Source: Bog-756 sp037141235 (lineage in GTDB: Bacteria; Actinomycetota; Acidimicrobiia; Acidimicrobiales; RAAP-2). From it: a stretch of DNA of 34,280 nt. The DNA is taken from assembly GCA_037141235.1 (NCBI GenBank), contig JBAXCY010000011.1:1-34280 (forward strand), read 5' to 3'. The first letter of the stretch is position 1. Each line of letters begins with the position of its first letter. Positions 1 to 7,590 of the stretch are shown piece after piece. The position numbers and the translations under genes are program-made. A model generated the notes under the pieces. That model worked only from the letters and a program-made list of their open reading frames with translations, was not told the origin of the DNA and ran no database searches.

Positions 1-20
1 GACGGTTCAGGCCTGACGGT

Positions 21-2657
21 TCAGGAGACGACCGGCTGCTCGTCAGCCAGCTCGACCTCGACTGATGGCTCGTCACCGACACGGGTGACCAGTTCGACCA
101 CGCCTCCTGCATCGCGCACGTCACCTGCAGCCGAGGCCAGGGCCTCGATCCGGGCCGCGGTATCGACCACGGTGAGTAGGGCTACCGGGGCCCGCATGGA
201 GCGCTTGGCCGTCGTCTTGGTCCGGCGGACCGCGCCCAGCACATCGGCGGCCACCTCGAGCACGGCATCGATGGTTGGATCCGGGGACTCGCCGGCAGTC
301 ATGCCCAGCTCACCGGCCGTAGGCCACGGTGCGGTGTGGATAGAGCCGGCTTGCCACCACGACCACACCTCTTCGGTCACGAAGGGCAGCACCGGGGCCA
401 GCAGCCGCAGCATCACCGACAGCGCTGCGGCCAGGGCAGCCCGGGCCGAGGCCGTGCCGTCTTGACCGTTCTCGCCATAGGCGCGGGTCTTGACCAACTC
501 CAGGTAGTCATCGCAGAACGACCAGAAGAATGCCTCCGTGCGCTCGAGGGCACGGGCGTAGTCGTAGGCCTCGAAGGCCGCGGTCGCCTCATCCACCACG
601 ACGGCCAACCGGGCCAGGACAGCCCGGTCGATCGGTTCGGTAACGGCATCGATCGGGGGGATTACCAGCGTGCCGTCGTCATCGGTCAAGCGGCCGAGGG
701 CGAACCGTGATGCGTTGAGTACCTTCATGGCCAGGCGCCGACCGACCTTCATCTGGCCTTCGTCGACGGCCGTGTCTGTCCCCGGCCGCCCACTGGCCGC
801 CCAGTACCGCACGGCATCGGCTCCGTGTGTCTCCAGCAGGGGCAGCGGGGTGACTACGTTCCCCTTCGACTTGGACATCTTCTTGCGGTCGGGGTCGAGT
901 ACCCATCCCGAGATGGCCGCGTTGGCCCACGGCAGCGCACCGTGCTCCAGTTCGGAGCGCACCACGGTGGAGAACAGCCAGGTGCGGATGATGTCGTGGC
1001 CCTGTGGCCGCAGATCCATCGGAAAGACTCGGTCGAACAGGTCGGGGTCGTCCCCCCATCCACCGGCGATCTGAGGGGTCAGCGACGAGGTCGCCCAGGT
1101 ATCCATCACGTCGGGGTCGCCGACGAAGCCGCCGGGCACACCGCGCTGGTCGGCGGTGAACCCGTCGGGCGCATCGACCGACGGGTCGACCGGCAGTGTG
1201 CCCTCGTCGGCCAGGATCGGTGAGTCGTAGACGGTCTCGCCGTCGGCATCGATCGGGTACCAGACCGGGAGGGGAACTCCGAAGAAGCGTTGGCGGCTGA
1301 TGTTCCAATCGCTGGTGAGGCCCTCGACCCACGCCCTAAACCGGTGCGCCATGTACGGCGGGTGCCACACGAGCTCTTCGCCCCGAGCCAGTAGCGCCTG
1401 GCGGTGGGGCAGGGTCTCCACGAACCACTGGCGGGACGAGACGATCTCGAGGGGTCGGTCGCCCTTTTCGAAGAACTTGACCGGGTGGGTGATGGGTCGC
1501 GGCTCACCGATCAGCGCACCCGATTCGGTGAGCAGCTCCACGATGCGCAGCTGGGCCTGCTTGACGGTGCGGCCGGCCAGCTCGTCGTAGTTGGCGACGG
1601 CCTCGACCGGGGTGTCGGACTCCCATCCGTCGGTGCCGAACTCGACGGGAAGCAGCCGTCCGTCGCGGCCGACCACGGTCCGGGTGGGCAGGGACAGCTC
1701 GCGCCACCACACCACGTCGGTGGTGTCGCCGAAGGTGCAGATCATGGCAATGCCGGAGCCCTTTTCGGGATCGGCCAACTCGTGGGCCAGCACCGGGACC
1801 CGAACACCGAACAGCGGGGTGGAGACAAAGGTGCCGAACAGCGGCTGGTATCGCTCGTCGTCGGGGTGGGCCACCAAAGCCACGCACGCCGGCAGCAGCT
1901 CGGGCCGGGTCGTCTCGATCTCGACCCCACCCTCTGCATCGACCCGGGGAAAGCGGAGGCGGTGGTAGGCCCCAGGCCGTTCCCGGTCCTCGAGTTCGGC
2001 TTGGCTGACGGCGGTACGGAAGTCGACGTCCCACAGGGTGGGTGCGGTGCGCTGGACGACCTGGCCGCGCACGGCCAGGCGCAGGAATCCGCGCTGGGAT
2101 ACCCGCTGGGACCGTTCGCTGATGGTGGCGTAGGTGTGCGCCCAGTCGACCGACAGGCCGAGGGTGCGCCACAGGTGCTCGAAGACCTGTTCGTCCTCGA
2201 TGGTCAGCTGATGACACAGGGCCACGAAGTTGGGCCGGGAGATGGCGATGGGGTCCTTCGGTGCCTCGTCGGGCGGGATGAAGTCGGCGTCGTAGGGGAG
2301 GCTCGGGTCGCAGCGAACGCCGAAGTAGTTCTGCACCCGTCGCTCGGTGGGCAGGCCGTTGTCGTCCCATCCCATCGGGTAGAAGACCTGGCGGCCCCGC
2401 ATCCGCTGGAACCGGGCCACGGCATCGGTGTGCGTGTAGGAGAAGACATGGCCGATGTGGAGCGAGCCGGACACCGTGGGCGGCGGAGTGTCGATGGAGA
2501 AGACTTGAGCGCGGGTGGCGGTGCGGTCGAAGGAGTAGACCCCCTCGGCCTCCCACCGGGCAGCCCAGGTGGCCTCGAGGCCTTCGAGGCCGGGTTTTTC
2601 TGGGATGCCCCGCCCTGTGGTGGCGTGGCCGATGGGTCCGTTCGTCTGCTCCGGCAT
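21..2657 (-). CDS. valS: Valine--tRNA ligase
   Basis: Class I aminoacyl-tRNA synthetase that charges tRNA-Val in the cytoplasm. Near the N-terminus the protein shows the class I ATP-binding signature as SLHIGHVFSYTHTD. The second signature, KKMSKSKGN, lies about two thirds along, before the anticodon-binding helical domain. The segment FYPMGWDDNGLPTERRVQNYFGV and the overall size (878 residues) fit the shorter actinobacterial ValS type. I chose the ATG at 2657. A TACGGT hexamer on the minus strand lies 9 bases before it, and the next upstream ATG (2693) would run 15 bases into cysS and add 12 residues that look unconserved. Neither start has a clear Shine-Dalgarno sequence. The gene diverges from cysS, another aminoacyl-tRNA synthetase, so the two may share regulation. 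Identity is certain; the start is not. Confidence 0.95.
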   Translation of the reverse strand: MPEQTNGPIGHATTGRGIPEKPGLEGLEATWAARWEAEGVYSFDRTATRAQVFSIDTPPPTVSGSLHIGHVFSYTHTDAVARFQRMRGRQVFYPMGWDDNGLPTERRVQNYFGVRCDPSLPYDADFIPPDEAPKDPIAISRPNFVALCHQLTIEDEQVFEHLWRTLGLSVDWAHTYATISERSQRVSQRGFLRLAVRGQVVQRTAPTLWDVDFRTAVSQAELEDRERPGAYHRLRFPRVDAEGGVEIETTRPELLPACVALVAHPDDERYQPLFGTFVSTPLFGVRVPVLAHELADPEKGSGIAMICTFGDTTDVVWWRELSLPTRTVVGRDGRLLPVEFGTDGWESDTPVEAVANYDELAGRTVKQAQLRIVELLTESGALIGEPRPITHPVKFFEKGDRPLEIVSSRQWFVETLPHRQALLARGEELVWHPPYMAHRFRAWVEGLTSDWNISRQRFFGVPLPVWYPIDADGETVYDSPILADEGTLPVDPSVDAPDGFTADQRGVPGGFVGDPDVMDTWATSSLTPQIAGGWGDDPDLFDRVFPMDLRPQGHDIIRTWLFSTVVRSELEHGALPWANAAISGWVLDPDRKKMSKSKGNVVTPLPLLETHGADAVRYWAASGRPGTDTAVDEGQMKVGRRLAMKVLNASRFALGRLTDDDGTLVIPPIDAVTEPIDRAVLARLAVVVDEATAAFEAYDYARALERTEAFFWSFCDDYLELVKTRAYGENGQDGTASARAALAAALSVMLRLLAPVLPFVTEEVWSWWQAGSIHTAPWPTAGELGMTAGESPDPTIDAVLEVAADVLGAVRRTKTTAKRSMRAPVALLTVVDTAARIEALASAAGDVRDAGGVVELVTRVGDEPSVEVELADEQPVVS

Positions 2658-2664
2658 GATCGGG

Positions 2665-2672
2665 TTACCGTA
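2665..2672. promoter_or_regulatory. Shared divergent -10 core between valS and cysS
   Basis: The sequence TTACCGTA contains TACCGT on the plus strand (2666-2671), 7 bases before the cysS GTG. It also contains TACGGT on the minus strand (complement of 2667-2672), 9 bases before the valS ATG. Both match TANNNT. No convincing -35 is visible on either side. Function is inferred from position and symmetry. Confidence 0.5.
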
Positions 2673-2678
2673 CCCTGC

Positions 2679-4097
2679 GTGCTCCTGCTCCATGACACTG
2701 CCACCGGTGAGGTGGCCCCGCTGCGCCTCCGCTCCCCCGGAAAGGTGGGCCTATACGTCTGCGGGCCGACCGTGGATGGGATCCCTCACCTGGGGCACGG
2801 CCGGTTTTCGCTCGTGTTCGATGTACTGCGCCGCTACCTCTTGTTCAGTGGGCTCGAGGTTACCTACGTCTCCAACATCACCGATATCGAGGACAAGATC
2901 ATCGACCGGGCGGCCGATCGGGGCATCCCCATCGACGAGTTCACCGCCATCAACGAGGCGCTGTGGTGGGAGATCATGGACGCCCTGGGCGTGATGCGGC
3001 CCGATGAGGTCCCCCACGCCACGGCCTACGTGGACCGCATGATCGTGCTCATCGGCGACCTGGTGGCCAAGGGAGTGGCCTACGAGACGGCTACCGGGGT
3101 GTATCTGTCGGTGCTCGATGTACCCGGATATGGCCTCCTGGCCCGACAGCCCCTCGACTCGTTGCGAGCCGGAGCCCGGATCGAAGCCGACGAGGAGAAG
3201 CGCTCGCCGCTCGACTTCGTGTTGTGGAAGAAAGCCAAGCTCGGCGAACCCAGCTGGGAGGCACCCTGGGGGGCAGGCCGCCCCGGGTGGCACACCGAGT
3301 GCGTGGTCATGTCACTCGACCTACTCGGTGAGGGGTTCGAACTCCACGGCGGCGGCCAGGACCTGATGTTCCCCCACCACGAAAACGAGCGGGCCCAAGC
3401 CGTGGCCGACGGCAAGGAGTTCGCCCGCCACTGGATGCACAACGGCTGGGTCACGGTGGGCGGCGAAAAGATGTCCAAGTCGCTGGGCAACTTCACCTCC
3501 CTGGCTGATCTGCTCGAGCGCAGCGACCCCCGCGCCTACCGGCTCCTCGTACTGCGGTCGCACTACCGCTCGCCCATCGAAGTGACTCCGGACACCATCG
3601 CTCAGGCCGAGGCCGGCTTGGCCCGGCTCGATGAGCTGGCCCGACGGTTCGCCCTCCCTGACCTGCTGGCTGACGTGCTGGCCCTGGGGCCGCCGACGGG
3701 GCCGCCGACGGGGCCCGATGCCGCCGTGGGTGAATGGGACGACGAGGCGGTAGCGGCGTTCATGGCCAGTATGGATGACGACCTCGACACACCTGGTGCT
3801 CTGGCCGCGGTGTTCGACCTGGCCCGCCAGGCCAACTCGGCCGCCGATGCGGGCGACGACCGGAGTGCTATCCGGGCCGCCGGAACCGCCAACCTGCTGG
3901 CTGGCGCCCTAGGGCTCCGACTGCAGGGTGCTGTCGATGATGCTGTGGACGAAGTTTCGGCCATGTTGGTCCGCCGGCGGGACGACGCTCGGGCGGCAAA
4001 GGACTGGGCCGCCGCCGATGTGCTCCGGGCTGAACTCGAGGGTGCCGGGTGGTTGGTAGAGGACAGCGCCGAGGGCACTCGCATCCGCCGACGGTAG
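2679..4097 (+). CDS. cysS: Cysteine--tRNA ligase
   Basis: Class I synthetase that charges tRNA-Cys; 472 residues, the normal family length. Visible features in order: KVGLYVCGPTVDG with the first zinc-ligand Cys, the PHLGHGRF form of the HIGH motif, YVSNITDIEDKII, the zinc-site stretch GRPGWHTECVVMS, HGGGQDLMFPHHENE, and KMSKSLGN for ATP binding. The C-terminal anticodon region follows, with a short GPPTG duplication near 3690-3715. The reading frame stays open far upstream across valS on the opposite strand. Family alignment in my reading puts the start at the GTG at 2679, just before LLLHDTATGEV. A TACCGT hexamer ends 7 bases before that GTG and there is no Shine-Dalgarno, so a leaderless message is likely. 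It diverges from valS with a 21-bp gap. Confidence 0.95.
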   Translation: MLLLHDTATGEVAPLRLRSPGKVGLYVCGPTVDGIPHLGHGRFSLVFDVLRRYLLFSGLEVTYVSNITDIEDKIIDRAADRGIPIDEFTAINEALWWEIMDALGVMRPDEVPHATAYVDRMIVLIGDLVAKGVAYETATGVYLSVLDVPGYGLLARQPLDSLRAGARIEADEEKRSPLDFVLWKKAKLGEPSWEAPWGAGRPGWHTECVVMSLDLLGEGFELHGGGQDLMFPHHENERAQAVADGKEFARHWMHNGWVTVGGEKMSKSLGNFTSLADLLERSDPRAYRLLVLRSHYRSPIEVTPDTIAQAEAGLARLDELARRFALPDLLADVLALGPPTGPPTGPDAAVGEWDDEAVAAFMASMDDDLDTPGALAAVFDLARQANSAADAGDDRSAIRAAGTANLLAGALGLRLQGAVDDAVDEVSAMLVRRRDDARAAKDWAAADVLRAELEGAGWLVEDSAEGTRIRRR

Positions 4098-4204
4098 GAA
4101 GCGACGCCACAAAGCGACGCAAGAACTAACGGGCGGCGTCCGTCTTGTCGGGCCGTCCGATCGGGAGGCTCCGTACCGCTGACTGGCTCGTGCACCGGCC
4201 GATG

Positions 4205-4242
4205 TTGCTCGGGGCGTGCCGCCGTGGTTACTATTGAGTAAC
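4205..4242 (+). promoter_or_regulatory. Promoter with overlapping palindromic operator
   Basis: TTGCTC (4205-4210), an 18-bp spacer and TACTAT (4229-4234) form a reasonable sigma-70-type promoter for the acyl-CoA dehydrogenase. Lying over the -10 is a perfect 6-bp inverted repeat with a 4-bp centre, GTTACT-ATTG-AGTAAC (4227-4242). Its size and AT-rich arms are typical of TetR-family operators. A bound repressor would block the -10. The cognate regulator is unknown; the TetR gene near 16 kb is one candidate. Confidence 0.5.
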
Positions 4243-4345
4243 TACGAAGCGACCCGCCGTTCGTCGGCGTGCGTGCGGCCCTAGTGCCGACACCGGTCAA
4301 GGCAGTGTTTGAGGGGCCCCCGGGCCGGAACGGAGCACGATCACC

Positions 4346-5560
4346 ATGGCTGAATTCTCTCTCGATCTCGACGAGGACACCCTCCAGATCCAGGGCTGGG
4401 TACATGACTTCGCCGCCAACGTGATGCGGCCCGCCGCCCACGAGTGGGACGAGCGCGAAGAGACCCCGTGGCCCATCATCGAAGAAGCCGCCCGCATCGG
4501 GCTGTACTCGTTCGACTTCATCGCCCAAGCATTTGCCGAGCCGTCGGGTCTCATGATGCCCGTGGCCCTCGAGGAGCTCTCGTGGGGAGATGCCGGTATC
4601 GGCATGGCCATCTTGGGCAGCACCCTCGGCCTGGCCGGGATCGCCAGCAATGGCACCCCCGAGCAGCTCATGGAGTGGGGACCTCAGTGCTACGGCACCC
4701 CCGAGAAGATCCAGTTGGCGGCCTTCGCCGTGTCCGAGGCGGACGCCGGGTCCGACGTGTCGTCGCTGCGCACCCGGGCCGTCTACGACGAGGCCAAGGA
4801 CGAGTGGGTGCTGAACGGCACCAAGACGTGGATCTCCAACGGCGGTATCGCCGACATCCACGTGGTGGTGGCCTCCGTCGATCCCGAGTTGGGCTCGCGT
4901 GGGCAGGCGAGCTTCATCGTCCCGCCCAAGACCCCAGGTCTGTCTCAGGGGCAGAAGTTCTCGAAGATGGGCATCCGTGCGTCGCACACCGCCGAAGTCA
5001 TCCTCCAGGACTGCCGGGTTCCGGGCCACTGCCTGCTCGGTGGCAAAGACAAGCTCGACGAGAAACTCTCCCGCGCCCGTCAGGGGATCAAGTCGAGCGG
5101 CCAGGCGGCCATGAAGACGTTCGAAGCCACCCGGCCCGGCGTCGGCGCCCAGGCGCTCGGCATCGCTCGTGCCGCCTATGAGTACTCGCTCGACTACGCC
5201 AAGGAGCGCAAGGCCTTCGGCCGGGCCATCATCGAAAACCAGTCCATCGCCTTCAAATTGGCCGACATGAAGATGCGGATCGATGCAGCACGCCTCCTGG
5301 TGTGGCGGGCCTCGTGGATGGGACGCAACGGCAAGGACTTCGTGGCGGGCGAGGGTTCCATGTCCAAGTTGTTCGCCGGAGAGACGGCGGTGTGGGTGAC
5401 CGAAGAGGCCATCCAGATCCTCGGTGGCTACGGCTACGTGCGCGACTACCCGGTCGAGCGGTGGCACCGTGACTCCAAGATCTACACGATCTTCGAGGGC
5501 ACCAGCGAGATCCAGCGCCTCATCATCGCCCGGGCCATATCGGGTGTGCACATCAAGTAG
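4346..5560 (+). CDS. Acyl-CoA dehydrogenase
   Basis: FAD enzyme that introduces the 2,3-double bond into an acyl-CoA and passes electrons to electron transfer flavoprotein. The 404-residue length is typical. The N-terminal helical domain is followed by AFAVSEADAGSDVSSLRT and WVLNGTKTWISNGG, the FAD/substrate signatures of the middle beta domain. The C-terminal helical domain has RKAFGRAI, IQILGGYGYVRDYPVER and IFEGTSEIQRLI. In the last of these, Glu384 sits where medium-chain dehydrogenases have their catalytic base. GGAG stands about 10 bases before the ATG. A long leader separates it from the promoter and operator near 4205-4242, and a hairpin follows the gene, so it looks monocistronic. 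Substrate chain length cannot be read from the sequence. A branched- or aromatic-acyl substrate is equally possible. Confidence 0.93.
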   Translation: MAEFSLDLDEDTLQIQGWVHDFAANVMRPAAHEWDEREETPWPIIEEAARIGLYSFDFIAQAFAEPSGLMMPVALEELSWGDAGIGMAILGSTLGLAGIASNGTPEQLMEWGPQCYGTPEKIQLAAFAVSEADAGSDVSSLRTRAVYDEAKDEWVLNGTKTWISNGGIADIHVVVASVDPELGSRGQASFIVPPKTPGLSQGQKFSKMGIRASHTAEVILQDCRVPGHCLLGGKDKLDEKLSRARQGIKSSGQAAMKTFEATRPGVGAQALGIARAAYEYSLDYAKERKAFGRAIIENQSIAFKLADMKMRIDAARLLVWRASWMGRNGKDFVAGEGSMSKLFAGETAVWVTEEAIQILGGYGYVRDYPVERWHRDSKIYTIFEGTSEIQRLIIARAISGVHIK

Positions 5561-5583
5561 AACGAAGTTGCCGCATCCATTGA

Positions 5584-5606
5584 CTCGGTCCTGCTCTTGG
5601 ACCGAG
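5584..5606 (+). terminator. Hairpin after the acyl-CoA dehydrogenase
   Basis: Perfect 8-bp stem CTCGGTCC/GGACCGAG around a 7-base loop, 24 bases after the stop codon. There is no strong T-run, as is common in GC-rich actinobacteria. Confidence 0.6.
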
Positions 5607-5728
5607 AGTTCCCTCAAGCTTGGCCGCGTGCAGGTCGTGGGTTACGAGTACAACCTGGTCACAGGAGCGGTTGCCGAGGTCAATTAGGGCCTGCTTCCAG
5701 CACCCGCTGTGACCCGTATCCCTACCCT

Positions 5729-5757
5729 GGGACACAGAACCGCCGGTGTCATAACAT
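5729..5757 (+). promoter_or_regulatory. Promoter of the monooxygenase operon
   Basis: GGGACA (5729-5734), a 17-bp spacer, then TAACAT (5752-5757). The start ATG follows 6 bases later, so the transcript would begin at or next to the start codon (leaderless). Confidence 0.55.
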
Positions 5758-5763
5758 GGCCAC

Positions 5764-7590
5764 ATGGCTGAGCCCGAGTCGTCCTCTGAGGGTTTCGACC
5801 GAGACGCGGTGCACGAGAAATACCTGGCCGAGCGGGACAAACGGCTGGTTCCTCACCGAGCCGACATCCGGGATCTGGAGACGGACGAGTACTTCGCCCG
5901 CTACCGCGACGATCCATTCACCCAGACCGAACAACGCGACCCAGTGGCCGACGACGTCGATGTGGTGATCGTGGGTGGCGGCATCGCTGGGGTCCAGGTC
6001 GGAGCCCGGCTGCGCCAGGCCGGGGTGGGGCGGATCCGTATCATTGACCGGGCCGGCGGCATCGGGGGTACCTGGTACTGGAACCGCTATCCCGGAGTGA
6101 TGTGCGACATCGAGTCCTACATCTACCTCCCCATGCTCGAGGAGCTCGACTACATCCCCACCGAGCGTTACTGCTCTGGTGACGAGATCCGGAGGCACCT
6201 GGAGAACATCGCCCAGAAGTTCGACCTCACCGACGACGCCTTGTTCCACACCGGGGTGACCCGTGCCGCGTGGCACGAGGACACCGCCCGCTGGCGGATC
6301 GAAACCGACCAAGGTGACGTGGTCACGTGTCGCTGGTATGTGCTCGCCGTCGGGATCCTCAATCTGCTGAAGCTGCCCGTCATCCCTGGGATGCAGGAGT
6401 TCGGCGGACACTCGTTCCATACCGCCCGGTGGGACTACGGCTACACCGGAGGCGGCCCCCGCCAGGCACTCACCGGGCTCGAAGACAAGGTGGTCGGCCT
6501 CATCGGTACGGGGGCCACCGGGATCCAGTGCGTGGCGCCTCTGGCTCAGTCGGCCCGCCAGCTCTTCGTGTTCCAGCGCACCCCGTCTGCCATCGGTGAG
6601 CGAGGAAACCGGCCCACCGACTCGGATTTTGCCGAAGGACTCGCGCCAGGCTGGCAGCGTGCGCGTATGGATAACTTCCAATCGATCATGCTGGGCCGGC
6701 CCACCGAGGTCGACGAGATTGACGACGGCTGGACCCATCACTACGCCGCCGCCCAGAACGCCCCACGTGTCGAGGGCATGAGCGTCGCCGACTACATGCG
6801 CAGTGTCGAAGAGCTCGACTACGGGATCATGGAGTCCCATCGGCACCGGGTGGACAAGTTGGTGGCCGACCCGACCACAGCTGAGGTGCTCAAGCCCTAC
6901 TACCGCTACATCTGCAAGCGCCCGTGCTTCCACGACGAATACTTCCCGGCGTTCAACCTGCCCAACGTCACCCTGGTCGACTGTCCGGCCGGGATGGACC
7001 GCATGAGCGAGCAGGGCCCAGTAGTCGATGGACAGCAGTACGCAGTCGACTGCCTCATCTACGGAACCGGCTTCGAGGCTGAACTCACCCCGCTGTTCCA
7101 CCGGGTGGGTCAGGAGATCGTTGGACGCGAGGGTGTCACCTTGGCGGACAAGTGGGCCGACGGGGCGTCCAGCCTGTTCGGCATGCTGAGCCGGGGCTTT
7201 CCCAACATGATGGTCATGCCCGCCCCCGGGCAGCAGGCGGTGGTGACCGTGAACTACACGCAGCTAGCCACGCTCGGGGCCGAGTTCATCGGCCGTGCCA
7301 TCGGACAGCTCCAAGGCCGGGGCGTGCAGGTGTTCGACGTGAGTGCTCGAGCCGAGGAGGAGTGGACCCAGTCCATTGTCGACTCCTTCCTCGACCCCAG
7401 TGCCGTCCTGTCCGCGTGTACGCCGTCACGCATCAACAACGAAGGCCACCCTGAGACCATGAACCCGCGCAACGGAAACTACGGTCGCCGCCTCGGCGAC
7501 TGGTTCGGCTACCGCCACCTGCTCGAGGAGTGGCTCGAGGCAGGTTGCCTGGAGGGCCTGGAGCTCGACACGAGAGCGGATCCCCGATGA
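5764..7590 (+). CDS. Baeyer-Villiger-type FAD/NADPH monooxygenase
   Basis: Predicted to insert one oxygen atom next to a carbonyl, giving an ester or lactone from a ketone, using FAD and NADPH. The 608-residue protein has the FAD Rossmann motif GGGIAG at 71-76 and GGTWYWNRYPG at 101-111. The second, NADPH-binding Rossmann motif is GTGATG at 248-253. Between them lies FGGHSFHTARWD (213-224), which matches the Baeyer-Villiger fingerprint FxGxxxHxxxW(P/D). The N-terminal extension of about 60 residues is usual in the larger members. The start ATG lies 6 bases after a TAACAT hexamer. The stop overlaps the start of the next gene as ATGA, so translation of the three-gene operon is probably coupled. 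The natural substrate is unknown; a cyclic ketone fits the neighbours. A flavin monooxygenase acting on N or S is less likely given the fingerprint. Confidence 0.88.
   Translation: MAEPESSSEGFDRDAVHEKYLAERDKRLVPHRADIRDLETDEYFARYRDDPFTQTEQRDPVADDVDVVIVGGGIAGVQVGARLRQAGVGRIRIIDRAGGIGGTWYWNRYPGVMCDIESYIYLPMLEELDYIPTERYCSGDEIRRHLENIAQKFDLTDDALFHTGVTRAAWHEDTARWRIETDQGDVVTCRWYVLAVGILNLLKLPVIPGMQEFGGHSFHTARWDYGYTGGGPRQALTGLEDKVVGLIGTGATGIQCVAPLAQSARQLFVFQRTPSAIGERGNRPTDSDFAEGLAPGWQRARMDNFQSIMLGRPTEVDEIDDGWTHHYAAAQNAPRVEGMSVADYMRSVEELDYGIMESHRHRVDKLVADPTTAEVLKPYYRYICKRPCFHDEYFPAFNLPNVTLVDCPAGMDRMSEQGPVVDGQQYAVDCLIYGTGFEAELTPLFHRVGQEIVGREGVTLADKWADGASSLFGMLSRGFPNMMVMPAPGQQAVVTVNYTQLATLGAEFIGRAIGQLQGRGVQVFDVSARAEEEWTQSIVDSFLDPSAVLSACTPSRINNEGHPETMNPRNGNYGRRLGDWFGYRHLLEEWLEAGCLEGLELDTRADPR

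Noticed and set aside
1404..2678. A long upstream extension of the cysS reading frame across valS
   Set aside because: The region codes for ValS on the other strand, the translation shows no family similarity, and CysS proteins begin near the GTG at 2679.
4103..4140. GACGCC/GGCGTC inverted repeat after cysS
   Set aside because: A 6-bp stem with a 26-base loop is not a convincing terminator.
3602..5617. Long open frame on the minus strand across cysS and the acyl-CoA dehydrogenase
   Set aside because: It is antisense to two clear genes and its translation is His/Arg/Asp-rich with no domain; a GC-rich codon shadow.
5607..5728. Search for a tRNA or small RNA between the dehydrogenase and the monooxygenase
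   Set aside because: No cloverleaf, TTC-loop or conserved RNA motif could be found; only the terminator hairpin and the promoter are supported.
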